From Trichuris trichiura (Eukaryota; Nematoda; Enoplea; Trichinellida; Trichuridae): DNA of 64,000 nucleotides. Within the stretch, counting starts at the first letter, position 1; each line of letters opens with the position of its first letter. Of the stretch, positions 1 through 14,773 are shown one piece after another. The stretch covers positions 62,001-126,000 of the forward strand of contig JBAJFE010000016.1 in assembly GCA_037903355.1 (NCBI GenBank), given 5' to 3'. The position numbers were made by a program, and so were the translations under genes. The notes under the pieces were generated by a model. That model was given only the letters and a program-made list of their open reading frames with translations, was not told the origin of the DNA and searched no databases.

Positions 1-1375
1 CGCCAATGGAATACTGTAGGCTAAAAAATAGTAAGGTTCAATTCTGAGCCAAAGGGCCTTCCAAAGCTATTGTGCTTCGTTCGTTTACGCACGCGCCAAA
101 ACGTTCAAGAGAAAATAGTAAACACCATAAAACAAGTCACCAAAATTACTTCAACGCAATAATTTGCCATTGCACGCATTTCCACCTCGTCCGGTTCACC
201 GTACGCAAACAAGTCCTCTATAATAAAGTGTTCGCAATTAAAAGTAAAACTTTTTGGCATTACTTTTTTGCATTCGTTCCTCAATTTCCGGAGAAATAGT
301 CAACAGTTCATAAAAGCGAAACATTTGCACGTTTCTGCAGCTACTGGAAATGCGTAGGTGTTCGTGGTCGAGGAGGAAATTAATCTTATGGTTATTTTCT
401 TTGAAAAGCAGAGCTACTCCATGAATGAGTAGCTGAGCCCTTAATAGAAAGCTGACTGCATAGAAGAAATAAAATTTAAAAACAAACCAAATTAGGGGTT
501 AACCACTAACCTTTCCGACCTTCGTATATAGTGAAATCACGGAAACGCGGAAAGTTTTCCAAAAGTATGCTCAGTAGTTGAGCGGAGTCAAAGTTGGCAC
601 GCTTAATGCAATTATAGAAGTGCCCGCCAAATTTCTGAATATTTGGATGCGAGCATAGTTTGAAAATAAGCGAAACGAAAAATCTGGCAGCACACTTGCT
701 CCAACGTTTTTGCTGCATCACGGATAATCTCCCAACGTTGTTCAATCATTGGAAGAACCGCACTCCTTCTGTCCCTCATAAAAAAGTCGAATACTTTAAA
801 CGACATGCAACTAATACTTGACGGCGTAAATGGAATGCCGCACTGAAAAAAATTTGAATTAGGAATTAGAAAAGATATAATTTATACTTCACCCGAATTA
901 ACTGATTTATGCGAATCATTACGGCGCTCGAACCTTTATACAGCTTGCCATCCGGTCCCTTTGCCATGTATTTCGGTTCGCCAGGTACATGCGTTTTCCA
1001 GAATGAGAACGATATGCAAGTGACGAAGAAATAGCTTTTTTTAAAACAATCGGCTTAGTTATTACTGTAATTATTAATCTTTCCTTACCGATCCAAGGAC
1101 TTGATAAAAGATAGCTTCACGTCATTGTAAACGTGAAGCACGTTCCAAGTGTAACTCTGCTGACAAGCGCCTTTTTCCACTTCTTCGAGAACCTGTCGGA
1201 ACAAAGTTTCAGCAAAATTAAGTGCCAAAACGTTTATCACCAACTGCACAACGCTCTCCAGTTTTTCTCTGTTAAATTTCACCTTCTTTGAATGTTCTGC
1301 TATGAATGCCACGCTAGCAATTGGATCCATGATGTCATTTGCACAAAGGTAATCGCAGACGAACGGCGACTGCAT
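1..1375 (-). CDS. QNG1: queuosine-nucleotide N-glycosylase/hydrolase (DUF2419 family), 3' end off window
   Basis: Likely queuosine 5'-phosphate hydrolase, which releases queuine for tRNA queuosine salvage (family knowledge). The gene reads right to left. I chose the ATG at 1373-1375; the first exon (about 1090-1375) begins MQSPFVCDYLCAND. The next exon (about 900-1040) carries YFFVTCISFSFW, matching the conserved FSFW segment. A further exon (about 515-848) has VLPMIEQRWEIIRDA and, after an intron of about 62 bp, KFGGHFYNCIKRA, LLENFPRFRDFTIYEG. An exon below 480 gives VSFLLRAQLLIHG, equivalent to the family's VSFYKRAQILV. The C-terminal exon is not clear before the window edge, so the gene is partial here. 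The protein likeness over the FPRFRD region is strong; the exact joins are inferred. Confidence 0.8.
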
Positions 1376-2480
1376 TGAATTCGACGATTTTTTTATGCGG
1401 ACGGCCGAAAAAGACTTAGAATTTCGTGCTACCGTAATGCTAACAATACTCAAGTTAACAATAAATTTGATAAGAAATAAAAATATATTTTTCTACTGCG
1501 CGCGAAACATGAATTCAGCTGAGCTGCAGCATTTTATGCTGATTAAAAATAACGTCTTATGTCTTAGTGAATTTGATTATTGCGTTTTTGCCTCCATGGG
1601 AATGAGAACTTTGACTTTTTTAAAGCATACCACCCAACAGGGGAAACTAAATTGTTCCAGCTGCAAATAAGACAAGTTCAAGCAACTAGTTTCGTAAATT
1701 CAGACAGTTTTGTCACTTAAAAAGCATTTTGAAAAACTGCGATGCGTAAACTGCGCAACATCTGAAATATTGCTTACAAGTAATTCGCAATGGGTTTTCC
1801 TGCTTTGAGAGTTTGTTAGTGCAGCACATTTTGGCATGCTGACATTCGCCCGTAACTATTCCAGGTTTGCGATGGGAAAAAAAGTCGCGCATTGAGATAA
1901 GGCGCTTCTCAAATAATTTCGAAAAACCGCTTATTGCAAAAGCGTATGCAGGGCTACTATACGTAATTATAATTTTTTCATTCTGCTTAGATGGCGATAA
2001 TTTTGTATTCTTGCGAAGAATATATGGTAAGCCTTCCAAAACATTGTCTTATTTAAGACCACATTTTTTAAGCTTACCATTGGGCTTTTTCGGTTTTTTG
2101 TTTGACGAAGCGCGGTTTGCAGGGCTGAATTTCGCTGAGTCATACTGTTAAGTTAAACTTTGTATTTTGAAACGCATTGAAAATAACAGATCTTACTTTT
2201 CTTTATGAACGCATTTTTCATCGCTCCTTTGTTCTCACTTATTCTAGAAGTGGTTGTAATTGTTACGCTGGGGTCGGATGACAATTTTTTGAAGAAACAT
2301 GGGTTCTTGGTTTGAATAGAGCGACTTCTTCTACCGCCGCTAATCGCTTATGCTCTACACGTCCTATGGTGAAATTAGCGTTACGCGTTAAGAGCTGTAC
2401 ACCTTTTGACGCTATAATTGCCAGCGTGCGCCTTCTAGCTTGTTCACGTTTAGGCTGCGGCAAATTGCCTTTGATAGTCC
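1376..2480. other. intergenic region between divergent QNG1 and SDR genes
   Basis: About 1.1 kb of AT-rich sequence separates two divergent genes. It holds short open frames on both strands but none with family likeness or convincing splice structure. It presumably contains both promoters. I see no repeat, tRNA or other element here. Confidence 0.4.
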
Positions 2481-5015
<2,535 letters not shown>

Positions 5016-5249
5016 TCCTTCTTCATTCGTACCGCAGTTTTTCGACGGCATTGCTCGTGATTCAACTTAGTCGGCTTTTTAGTTTCCACTTCTCATTATT
5101 GTTGTTGCGCTCAATTCAATGAGAACAAATAGACTGCTGACTATCGAATTGCGAACTTTTCTTTGACGAGTTTTTCATACTCCATTCCTTGAATAGTTTG
5201 TTCTTTTGGCGACTTCATCCTTCTTATCTGTCAAAGGGTTTATGCGGCA

Positions 5250-8180
5250 ATGGAATGCACGTTTGAGGAAGAGTGTTTACTGCAATTTTTGGTACTATCG
5301 CATTTTTCAAGTCTTCGTTACGCTTTTTCTTTGAAAAAAATAGGAATCCAATTGCAACTCGCTGGGTGATCGCATAACGCGATTGGAAAAGTTGGCGAAG
5401 TTCCAACTCGATGACGACGACGTCGAACTGCCGGAGCGGTTAAAGAATCGCAAAATTGAGAACGAGCGCCTACGTTATCGATTGGGCATACTGGAAAGAG
5501 TAGGGGGCGCTGCGGAAGAAGGCGGGAAAATTCTTGTCTCAATTGCAGGCTATACAAATGGAGAAAGAGAAAAAGCGCAAAATTGAAATACCATCCAATG
5601 AGCTAAGCGTAACGCAATTTTTGAAGCTCCTGTTCGAACTGGCTGTCCAATCCGCCTTTCCCGGCGATGAGAAGTATGCCGTGGCCATTACCGAGTCTAC
5701 AAAAGAAAGTTTTGGCGACTACCAATGCAACAGCGCAATGGCAATCGCGAAAGTGATACATACGCTTAGGCTTAGTTATGCTAATGAGGAATTTTCGTAC
5801 ATCTTCAAGGTATTGAAGTCAAATTCAAGAGCGGTAGCCGAGAAAATCTTGCAAAGCGTCCCCTCGAATGAGTTAATTAAAAAGGTAAGTAAGTTGGTGA
5901 CTTCCGGGCGGCAACAATTTTTAAATTCGAAAAATAGCTGGAAGTTGCGGGTCCCGGTTTTATTAACATTTACCTGAACGAAGAAGATGTGCTAAGGAGA
6001 GTTCTTGCAATGTTTTGCAATGGCATAAAGCCTCCGCATCTGGAAAAAAAGCGAGTGGTGGTCGATTTTTCGGCGCCCAACATAGCCAAGGAAATGCACG
6101 TTGGCCATTTGCGGTAGTGTACCTGCTTATCAAATTTTCAAAAAATGTTCCAGCTTTCGTCTATTTTAATAGATCCACCATCATTGGCGACTGTATATGT
6201 CGCCTATTGGAGTACGTAGGCTTCGACGTGCTTCGTTTGAATCACGTTGGCGATTGGGGTACTCAGTTTGGCATGTTGATTGCTCATCTGCAGGATCGCT
6301 TTCCTAACTACAGAACCGTAGCGCCGCCTTTGTCCGATTTGCAGGCTTTCTATAAGGTTATGTGAAAAAAGAATTTAAGTATTATTGCTTTTCAATTCGA
6401 CCGCCGCTTTTCAGGAATCGAGAGTTCGTTTTGACAACGACGCCGCCTTTAAGCAACGCGCCTTGGCGGCGGTTGTGCAACTGCAAGCCTACAACCCGGA
6501 GTATGTTCAAGCTTGGAAGCTGATTTGCGATATATCGCGAAAGGGTAAGCTCTGCCGCGCTGACTTTTTTAAAAATAAAAATAAATCCATTATTAATCAA
6601 TTAAATATTCATTTGGTAGAACGCGCTTTTAAAACTTTTAATAACCTGCTCATACCTATTTTTTAAGTTTCGCGCGTTTTTAAGTCTAAGCGGTTTATTG
6701 GTTACTGTAACTCATTAAAAGATTTCCAGGATCGTTTGATGCGAAAGTATTGCTTATTGAAATTTGTTCCAACTTTTCCCGTCAAAGCTTACAAAATTTC
6801 ATTTTTTTGCGTTTTGTATATTTTTTTCAGATTTTCAAAACATCTACGATCGTTTGGACGTGAAACTAGTGGAAAGGGGCGAATCGTTTTACCACGACAA
6901 AATGGCTGATATTGTTCGTCTGTTGGAAGAAAAAGGTTTGCTACAAGAGGACGAAGGTCGCAAAATTATTTTTCCCGCCGGGTTGTCGGTTCCCCTTACG
7001 GTAGTGAAGTCCGGCGGTGGTTACACGTACGACACGTCCGATCTGGCCGCTTTGAAAAATCGCCTCGTGGACGAAAAGGCGGACTGGATAATTTACGTTG
7101 TTGACGCGGGACAGGTACAGTAAAGGTTTTTTTTTGACGTTGACGCCAAGGCTTACTATCTGATTTTCAGGCTCTACATTTCCAACAAATCTTTGCGGTT
7201 GGGAAACAGATTGGTTTTTTCACTGATGATACGCATCGGGTGTGTCATGTACCATTTGGCCTCGTTTTAGGAGAGGATAAGTATGCATTACGCAATTGAG
7301 TCAGCGTAGGAGTATTCACGTAAAAGCATATGTTGCAGAAAAAAGTTCAAAACCAGATCCGGGGATACGATTAAGCTAAGCGACTTGCTGGACGAAGGCT
7401 TGAGACGTGCTAAGGCAAAGCTGGAAGAAAAAGAACGAGACAAGGTTCGTCCTTGAATATACTTTATGATTGTATACTGTAGAGATTTGAAAATTGTTTC
7501 AGGTGTTAAACGATGAAGAGTTTGAAGCAGCTCAAAAGGCAGTGGCGTATGGTTGCATCAAGTATGCTGACTTGTCTCATAATCGCGTCAACGATTATGT
7601 TTTTTCCTTCGACAAGGTCGATTTTTGGTCACAGGGTTTATTAGTTAAAAATTTCATTGAAATTGCAGTTGCTTGACGACCGAGGTAACACGGCAGCTTA
7701 TCTTCTGTATGCCTACGCCAGAATCAGGTGGGACCTTTACTTATGAACCTGCTTTTCAGGCTACGGTAGCTTTTAGGTCAATTGCTCGAAATGCAAACGT
7801 AACCAGAGAAGCGCTTCGAAAGTTTGCCGAGGAAAAAGACGTTACTCTTAGCCACGAAAAGGAATGGAAACTTGCGAAAAAGATTCTAAAATTTCCCGAC
7901 GTTCTATCCGTTGTTCTTGAAACGCTGCTACCAAACTATATCTGCGACTATCTATTCACGCTTGCAAGCGTCTTTACGGAGTTTTACGACAATTGTTATT
8001 GCATAGAAAAAAATGCGGAAGGTGCACGTCTATATGGAAGAACTTCAATTACAGTATATGGTGTTTTCAGGTACCATTTTGAAAGTGAATTACAACCGAC
8101 TAATCCTGTGCGAAGTGACAGCCGACGTGATTGCGACTGGGTTTAACATTTTAGGCATTAGGACAATTGAAAAAATGTAA
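5250..8180 (+). CDS. RARS1: cytosolic arginyl-tRNA synthetase, class Ia
   Basis: Charges tRNA-Arg with arginine in the cytosol. After the introns are removed the product follows animal RARS end to end: an N-terminal leucine-zipper-like region ([12 protein letters not shown]), an Arg-tRNA synthetase N domain ([23 protein letters not shown]), the catalytic core with the HIGH signature as [66 protein letters not shown] (the KMSKS equivalent), [15 protein letters not shown], and a C-terminal DALR anticodon domain ending [13 protein letters not shown]. The stop is TAA 8178-8180. The start is the least certain part: ATG 5250 gives a 42-nt first exon, then a 52-bp intron to 5344, in frame. Many introns are only about 50-60 bp. 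The N-terminal coiled coil suggests membership of the multisynthetase complex. Confidence 0.96.
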
Positions 8181-9043
8181 TTTCACAATGAAAGTAAACC
8201 ATTATGGCTTTTTGCGTGACTTATTCTTATGTCATCAAAACCTCTGCGGTGTAATGAAAAATTGCATTCGTTTAGTTAACAGAACATGTGCTTTGGTCCC
8301 GTTTAGTGCTTTATCTACACGCGTAGAATTTACAGCTGCTTATTTAGTCGATAAAATTTTAAATGGCCTATTTGAACCTGCTTTTCAAAAACGGTTTTTG
8401 TAGACGTCGAAGTTTAACGTTGTAGCCAATACAACAGCTTTCAACCCGTAATACAATTTCACTCTTTAGCGGTTAAGCGGAGAACTCTCTTCAGAAAGGA
8501 TAGAAAACCGTGCATTCAATATTGTCTCTTCTGCGTTTCAGTGTTGGTTTTGGTACATCTGGAAAGTTCCGCTTAATAAGCAATAAAAACTAACGGGTTC
8601 GGAGGCATTGCTTTTCAAACATTTTGGGTAAAAAAAACAGGTCTTTAGATGAGCTTACTGTATGTTATACGAATTTCAAACGGATGATTAGGTGTTTTGT
8701 CCTACTGTAATTATTGCGCTTGTTCGAATTTAAATTTGCTTCAAAACTTGCTGAATGTAGATTTGTAAATGCGGTGTTTTGTGTAGTTGAAAGACAGTAA
8801 ATTTGCTTTTAAGTTTCTACTAAATATTTTCGCAAACTTATGTCTGACTTTGCAGATCACGTTTGAACAACGACGGGAAGACCGCCGAGCATTTTCTAAC
8901 GTCAAAATAAGCTTAAGTACAACCGCCAATCTTCGACAGAGCAAAGCTTTTTTCGGAACAACATAGCAGCGCAATTTGAAAAGGTAAGAAGGATGGGGCA
9001 GCTACAGTAACATAAACTCGAAGGGAAAACAAAAAGTAGACAT
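8181..9043. other. convergent intergenic region between RARS1 and THOC7 3' ends
   Basis: Two genes end towards each other here. The sequence is AT-rich with an AATAAA-like motif near 8582 that could serve the RARS1 transcript. Short open frames on both strands show no family likeness. Two TACTGTA motifs (8658 and 8703 areas) resemble ends of the dispersed repeats seen elsewhere in the window. Confidence 0.4.
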
Positions 9044-9565
9044 TTACTTCTGTTCGAACGACCTCTTAAATTCTCGAAGGGACATAGCAATAACGTGCAT
9101 ATGCTTTTTGCGCATTTCGAGCTGCGCTTTCAGAGCGGAATTTGATTTTTTCACCTCTTCAATTTCGGCGCGCAATTGATCCGACTTCCGCTTGGCGGTA
9201 TTTTGATCCGGATATTTTCTTATCAATGATGCTACTAAGTCGTACTGCTGCTTGTTGTTGCGTAGCCTTCTTGCTTCGTTCATTTCTTGTAGGCGTTGTT
9301 GGAGTAGCTGTTCTCGAGCTGCGATCTGCTCGGCAAAAGACTGACTTTCGCTTGCCAACATGGCCGTACGTTCCTTGATGGCGCGCGACATCAAAGTTGC
9401 TCTTAGCATACCATTCTTGCACTGCAACAGTTGAATCTGCAATAATCTCAAGCCTTCTTTGCTCGGTTCCTTCAGCCAAGTTTGATACATTTTATTCAAA
9501 CTGATCAAACGTTTTTCGTCGCCTTCAAGGTCGACGTCAACTTTTCTGCGAGCGGCGGCGTCCAT
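9044..9565 (-). CDS. THOC7: THO complex subunit 7, single exon
   Basis: Small coiled-coil subunit of the THO/TREX complex, which couples transcription to nuclear mRNA export. The product is 173 residues, close to the usual 200 or so. It starts MDAAARRKVDVDLEGDEKR, and the GDEKRLISL segment corresponds to the GDDRRINLL of animal THOC7. The middle has the family's EARRLRNNKQQYDLVA and KYPDQ segments (compare RIRKNRQEYDALA and HHPDR). The C-terminus is a long heptad-rich helix with LEMRKKHMHVI. I chose ATG 9565 because the frame further upstream opens only at GTG. The stop is TAA. The gene has no introns, unusual in this window. It is divergent from neuferricin with 422 bp between start codons. 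Confidence 0.88.
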   Translation of the reverse strand: MDAAARRKVDVDLEGDEKRLISLNKMYQTWLKEPSKEGLRLLQIQLLQCKNGMLRATLMSRAIKERTAMLASESQSFAEQIAAREQLLQQRLQEMNEARRLRNNKQQYDLVASLIRKYPDQNTAKRKSDQLRAEIEEVKKSNSALKAQLEMRKKHMHVIAMSLREFKRSFEQK

Positions 9566-9987
9566 TCTGTCTAAATTTAGCAATTCTTGCACAAGTGATA
9601 TATGGCGTACAAGCGAAGCGCTTTTCGCACCGCAATTTGCATTAGCAGACTAACATGCTTAAGACGTCGGCGTTAAAAAGCGAAAATATGCTTACACGCT
9701 ACTGTAATATATAGAAGTAATTAAACAACAGATACAGACGCTAAGCCAAAAATACGACCAAACGGAAGCGGTAACAGAAAGCAAAAACCGCCAAGAAAAT
9801 TAACTACCGTATGGTGGCGCGATAATCAAGTACAAATCAATTATTGTAAATGTCCCTGGAAATTGTGTAAACAATCGGTCAAAACGCGGTTTCTTTGTGA
9901 CCGTTTGAGACTTTGAAGGCTGATTCGGAGTTTGCTTTTGTCAATGCTTCTATTTGGCTGAAAGGATTTGATTTCCGAACTGTCCCT
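9566..9987. promoter_or_regulatory. probable bidirectional promoter region, THOC7 / neuferricin
   Basis: 422 bp between two divergent start codons must contain both promoters. No TATA box or other element is recognisable with confidence. A TACTGTA motif lies near 9701. Assignment rests on position only. Confidence 0.4.
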
Positions 9988-12983
9988 ATGTTCTATCCGA
10001 AACTTGTCGCCACGGCTACCGTTCAAGTGTTTTTGGTATCGGTTGCAATCGGCTACTACGACTTTCCAACGCCTTCTTTCGTCGTATATTTCGGCCGTTT
10101 GGTCAACGAGTCGTTGGATCGGTTAACGCGATATGCGTGCGCTATTGCCGTGCATCAGAAGGAACGGTTGGCTAGCACGTTTGCCAACTCGGAGCAACCT
10201 TTGAGGGTTTTTTCTGCGCAAGAACTATCGCACTTTGGCGGCAACAAAGACTCCAAAGGTCTATATTTGGCTTTGCTGGGCCGAGTTTACGACGTGGGAA
10301 AAGGAGCGCGACATTATGGTCCCGATGGAACTTATCACGTTTTCGCAGGTAACGATTCCTGAAGAATCGCTTTTTGTACATGTCCGTGACTGCATATTAT
10401 CGCCGTAGTTGGCGATGAACTTATTACTTCATTTTTCTCCTCGTCGTTGAGCATAGACGACGCCACGTTTCTGTATGTGATGAATTTGTATTCACAGTAG
10501 CTTCTCGCCATCAGCTGAATTTAGCGGAACAGCAGATATACTTAAACCGACTATAAGCTTTCATGTCTTGCTCCTATTCGTTTTTCGCAGCCTCTAAAAG
10601 TATTGTATCCTGAAAATACGTTATTTTTTTGAGTTACGGTAGCAACCGTAAGCTGTATCCTGAGCGTACTTTCTTTTTGGATTACGGTAGCAATCGTAAG
10701 TTGTTGCCTCCTTGGCGTAGTTTATTTTTTTGAATTACGGTAGCAACCGTAAGCTGTATCCTGAGCTTAGTTTTTTTTGAATTACGGTATGTGCCGTGAA
10801 TTGTTGTATCTTGAGCATAGTTTATTTTTTGAATTACGGTAGCAATCGTAAATTGTTGCCTCTTGGGCATAGTTTATTTTTTTGAAATACGGTGGCAACC
10901 GTAAGCTGTATCCTGAGCATAGTTTATTTTTTGAAATTACGGTAGCAATCGTAAGTTGTTGCCTCGGGCATAGTTTTTTTTTGAATTACGGTATGTACCG
11001 TAAATTGTTGTATGTTGAGCATAGTTTATTTTTTGAATTACGGTAGTAATCGTAAATTGTTACCTCCTGGACAGTTTTTTTTTTTGAATTACGGTATGTA
11101 CCGTAAATTGTTGTATCTTGAGCATAGTTTATTTTTTAGATTAGGGTAGCAATCGTAAGTTGTTGCCTCCTTGGCGTAGTTTATTTTTTTTGAATTACGG
11201 TATCAACCGTAAGCTGTATCCTGAGCATAGTTTATTTTTTGAATTACGGTAGCAATCGTAAGTTGTTACCTCCTGGGCATAGTTTATTTTTTTGAATTAC
11301 GATACCAACCGTAAGCTGTATCCTGAGCATAGTTTATTTTTTGAATTACAGTGGCAATCGTAAGTTGTTACCTCCTTGGCGTAGTTTATTTTTTTCAATT
11401 ACGGTATCAACCGTAAGCTGTATCCTGAGCATAGTTTGTTTTTTGAATTACGGTAGCAATCGTGAGTTCTTACCTCCTGGGCATAGTTTATTTTTTTGAA
11501 TTACGTTATGTACCGTAAATTGTTGCATTCTGAGCATAGTTTATTTTTTTAAATTTCGGTAGCAATCGTAAGTTGTTACCTCCTGGGCATAGTTTATTTT
11601 TTTGAATTACGGTATGTACCGTAAATTCTTGCATCTTGAGCGTAGTTTGTCTTTTGAATTATGGTAGCAATCGTAAGTTGTTGCCTCCTTGGCGTAGTTT
11701 ATTTTTTTTGAATTACGGTATCAACCGTAAGCTGTATCCTGAGCATAGTTTATTTTTTGAATTACGGTAGCAATCGTGAGTTGTTGCCTCCTGGGCATAG
11801 TTTTTTTGAATTACGGTATGTACCGTAAATTGTTGTATCCTGAGCATAGTTTATTTTTTTAATTACGGTAGCAATCGTAAGTTGTTGCCTCCTGGGCATA
11901 GTTTTTTTGGATTACGGTATGTACCGTAAATTGTTGTATCTTGAGCATAGTTTATTTTTTGAATTACGGTAGCTATCGTAAGTTGTTACCTCCTGGTCAT
12001 AGTTTATTTTTTTGAATTACGGTAGCAACCGTAAGCTGTATCCTGAGCATAGTTTATTTTTTGAATTACGGTAGCTATCGTAAGTTGTTGCCTCCTGGGC
12101 ATAGTTTATTCTTTTTTGAATTACGGTACGTACAGTAAATTGTTGTATCTTGAGCATAGCTTATTTTTTTGAATTACGGTATGTACCGTAAATTGTTGGA
12201 TCTTGAGCATAGTTTATTTTTTGAATTACGGTAGCAAAAGTGAACATTTTCAGACAGCTGACTTGCCGGGGCTTTGGTGCGTTTTTTACTCGCACTGAAG
12301 CGTTTGTAAATAGCGTGATTTTCAGGCAAAGATGCCAGTCGCGCTTTTGTCACTGGAGACTTCTCAGAAGACGGCTTAACAGACGATCTGTCCGGTCTTT
12401 CAAACGAGGAACTCGTTGCCATTCAGGAATGGGTTGACTTTTACGGCAAAGAATATAAACTAGTCGGTAGGCTTTTAAATAGTCTTGAAATATGCTAATC
12501 ATCTCTTTTTGCGTAGGCGTCGTTCAGGGAAGGTATTACGATGCCCAAGGAAGGCCTTCGAAGCAGTTGAAGAATCTTGAGCAGCTGCTACACCGTGCCA
12601 TGGAGTGGCAGCAGCAGCAAAACGCTGAAGTTGAAAGGTTTCCTCCTTGCAATTCCGAATGGATTCAAGGTCAAGGCGGTCGCGTATGGTGCAGCCAGAA
12701 TAGGTAACCAAACTCAACTTTAAAAACGATTTTTAAAAAAAATATCGCTTATTGCAGCGGTGGGATAAAGCGTAGTTGGGTCGGCGTGCCAAGACGATTG
12801 TTCACTCCCGGCTCAAGGCAGTCTCGTTGCGTTTGCGCAAAAAGCAACGGTCCTCCTCAGGAGAGCTCGCAGGCAGCCGAAAGCTTGGACACCGACCGTG
12901 GCGATCTCGACTATCCAAATTTGTCCGAATTTCCCAACTGTGATCCCAAAGCTGTTTCGTGCAATATCGATTCGGATGTTTGA
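9988..12983 (+). CDS. CYB5D2: neuferricin (cytochrome b5 domain-containing protein 2)
   Basis: Haem-binding, MAPR-type cytochrome b5 protein; vertebrate neuferricin is secreted and neurogenic (family knowledge). Exons 9988-10348, 12326-12466, 12517-12703 and 12758-12983 total 915 nt and encode 304 residues without a break. The start at ATG 9988 gives a hydrophobic N-terminal signal or anchor (VATATVQVFLVSVAIGYY). The cytochrome b5 domain follows: LRVFSAQELSHFGGNK, LYLALLGRVYDVGKGARHYG, YHVFAGKDASRAFVTGDF. Then come GLSNEELVAIQEWVDFY and a Cys-containing tail with RVWCSQ. The first intron is nearly 2 kb and holds a large minisatellite; the other introns are about 50 bp. Domain order and length match neuferricin rather than PGRMC. 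Confidence 0.93.
10620..12236. repeat. hairpin-bearing minisatellite, about 30 units of 52-56 bp
   Basis: About 1.6 kb of tandem repeats fills the first intron of neuferricin. Two alternating unit types can be seen: one with TTACGGTAGCAATCGTAAG then TTGTTGCCTCCTGGGCATAG, the other with TTACGGTATGTACCGTAA then TTGTTGTATCTTGAGCATAG. Each is followed by TTTATTTTTTTGAA. The array is therefore dimeric for much of its length. Every unit begins with a 7-8 bp inverted repeat (TTACGGT/ACCGTAA). It sits in the sense direction between donor 10349 and acceptor 12325. Confidence 0.95.
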
Positions 12984-13186
12984 TCTCTACTCAGCGGTAC
13001 TTTACTTAGCCAAAAACGGGAAATTCGTGCCCGGTCTCAAGTGCGCCTGGCCATTAACGATTAACAGGGGACACATCTACTAGTCAATTACTGCGTCAGT
13101 GTGATTCCGTAAATGTACAACATGACCACAACAAGCGGGACAATGATCTTTTGGAAGCTAGTCTTTGTTCATCTTCTGGAAAGCGG

Positions 13187-14773
13187 CTAAGAATCAATGA
13201 TAGCTTTGACTTCCCGAAGCGTCGACTCGCGGTAAGCAGAGCCGAAGTGATTCCTGAAAAAAAAGTGGTAAGCTTTATTTGTTCATATATTACGTTGTCT
13301 TTAAAGCACAGTAAACCTACCAGTGATTCAAATAATTGAACAAAGCGTATAGCCTTAAACGTTTCTCGAAACCGGGGCGCTTCGGTATCAGCTCGTAGTA
13401 GGCGTCGTAGAACTGCCTGTTAAAGCCGCCAAAAATGCTGGCAATACCGAATTCGAATTCCGAGTGACCGTAGAAGCTGGCCGGATCGAATATCACTGCA
13501 GTAAAATTACCGTATGATCAAAACGTCGGTCCTTTAATCTTTTAAGACGCGTTAACCTGGTCCTGTGGGAGTCTCGGCCACGTTGCCGGACCATAGATCA
13601 CCGTGCAATAGGCAGGGGACTATTTCCCCGCATTTTTCAAAACAAGACGGTATTTTTTCGAGCATTCGGGGCCAAAGTTCCGACAACTTCCTATCACCCG
13701 CGCTTTCCATCACCTTGTCGTACTGTGCTTGCAGACGCTTTTGGGTGAAAAACTCCTGCAAATCGTACGCTTGAATTATTCAGCTGCTCCGGATGGGCTC
13801 ATCTTTTCAGCTTTACGGCGGGAATGACCCCCGCGTGGCTCAGCGTAGGAGTACGGTCGATCTACAAAGATCTACTGGTACTCTGGCGTTCAAATTTTTA
13901 AACCCACAGTATGCTAAAATGATTATCAGGTTTGCTTTTACTGACAGACGCGGTGCCCGCAGGGATTAGGCGAAGCTACTTATCAGCGAAGGCGTAAACA
14001 TCGGGAATGACTTGAAGATAAGCGTATTTTCAAAAAACACTTACCACCCAGTCATCGGACCATGTATTATCCATAGGAATGAAGCCACAACATGTGGTTT
14101 CGTGAAAGCCAAACTTTGCGACCGGTTCAATGGTAAACTCGTCGTGACGATCGGTAACCCAACTTTCTCGTTCGCTCTGCGCTTTTAGTAATTGACTGTT
14201 GTGCATATGCAGTCTGACGATAAGTCAGTTCGTTTAAAAATACTGATTCCATAAAATCTTTACTACATTTTCTTTGTTTATTAGTATTAAAAGATCGTAT
14301 AATCATTGTAGTATAGCGAAGTACTGACCTAGCGAGCTGCTTGCCCAGAAGGGCTGAGTACTTGTTAAGCCTTGACATACCGTCAATATATTCAGCGGCG
14401 AAGAGAGCTCCGCGAACGACGGGAACTACCTAAAAGAAATGCGTGATTTTTTTGAATTTAATTACGTCTTTATTACTTTTATCGGTTTGGGAACTCTTAC
14501 GCAGTTGGCAGCGTATAGTGCAGCCAAGCTGGCATATTCCCCTTTAAACATAGTGGACGCCTAAAATGTTCAAAGCGAACGACTGATAGCAGAAAGCCAA
14601 AGGTGCTTTTGGATGGTCACCTTCGCGTCTCTGTTTAACTTCACGAAAATGGGCCCATTGTCTGTCATGTAGCCGCAGCCTTGGTTTATGCACCCGCCGC
14701 CACGTTGGCCATAGGCGGTCAATGTTTCCGTTTCCAAGCTGCTGCGCAACTCGGCTTCGTCGCTGCTATTCAT
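13187..14773 (-). CDS. FN3K: fructosamine-3-kinase (ketosamine-3-kinase), 7 exons
   Basis: Phosphorylates ketosamines on glycated proteins so that they decompose (protein deglycation). Exons, in order of translation: 14621-14773, 14477-14560, 14329-14429, 14045-14213, 13557-13755, 13321-13495, 13187-13253. They total 948 nt and an intact 315 residues, the family length. Motifs: glycine-rich [19 protein letters not shown] with the ATP-contacting Lys, [25 protein letters not shown], the catalytic loop [13 protein letters not shown], the metal-binding [15 protein letters not shown], and the end [17 protein letters not shown]. The Trp in NHW is split by an intron, so the TAG just inside that intron is not a stop. 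Start ATG 14773 is chosen because upstream codons in frame are not ATG. The 3' end is about 200 bp from that of neuferricin. Confidence 0.95.

Noticed and set aside
8167..8403. Small protein starting at the end of RARS1 ([14 protein letters not shown])
   Set aside because: It overlaps the last codons of RARS1 in another frame, opens without an ATG context of its own and has no family likeness.
13318..13330. TAG after NYLNHW as a premature stop in FN3K
   Set aside because: The TAG is part of the donor GTAGGT of an intron. The next exon (13187-13253) restores W and continues NHFGSAYRE with correct frame and a true stop.
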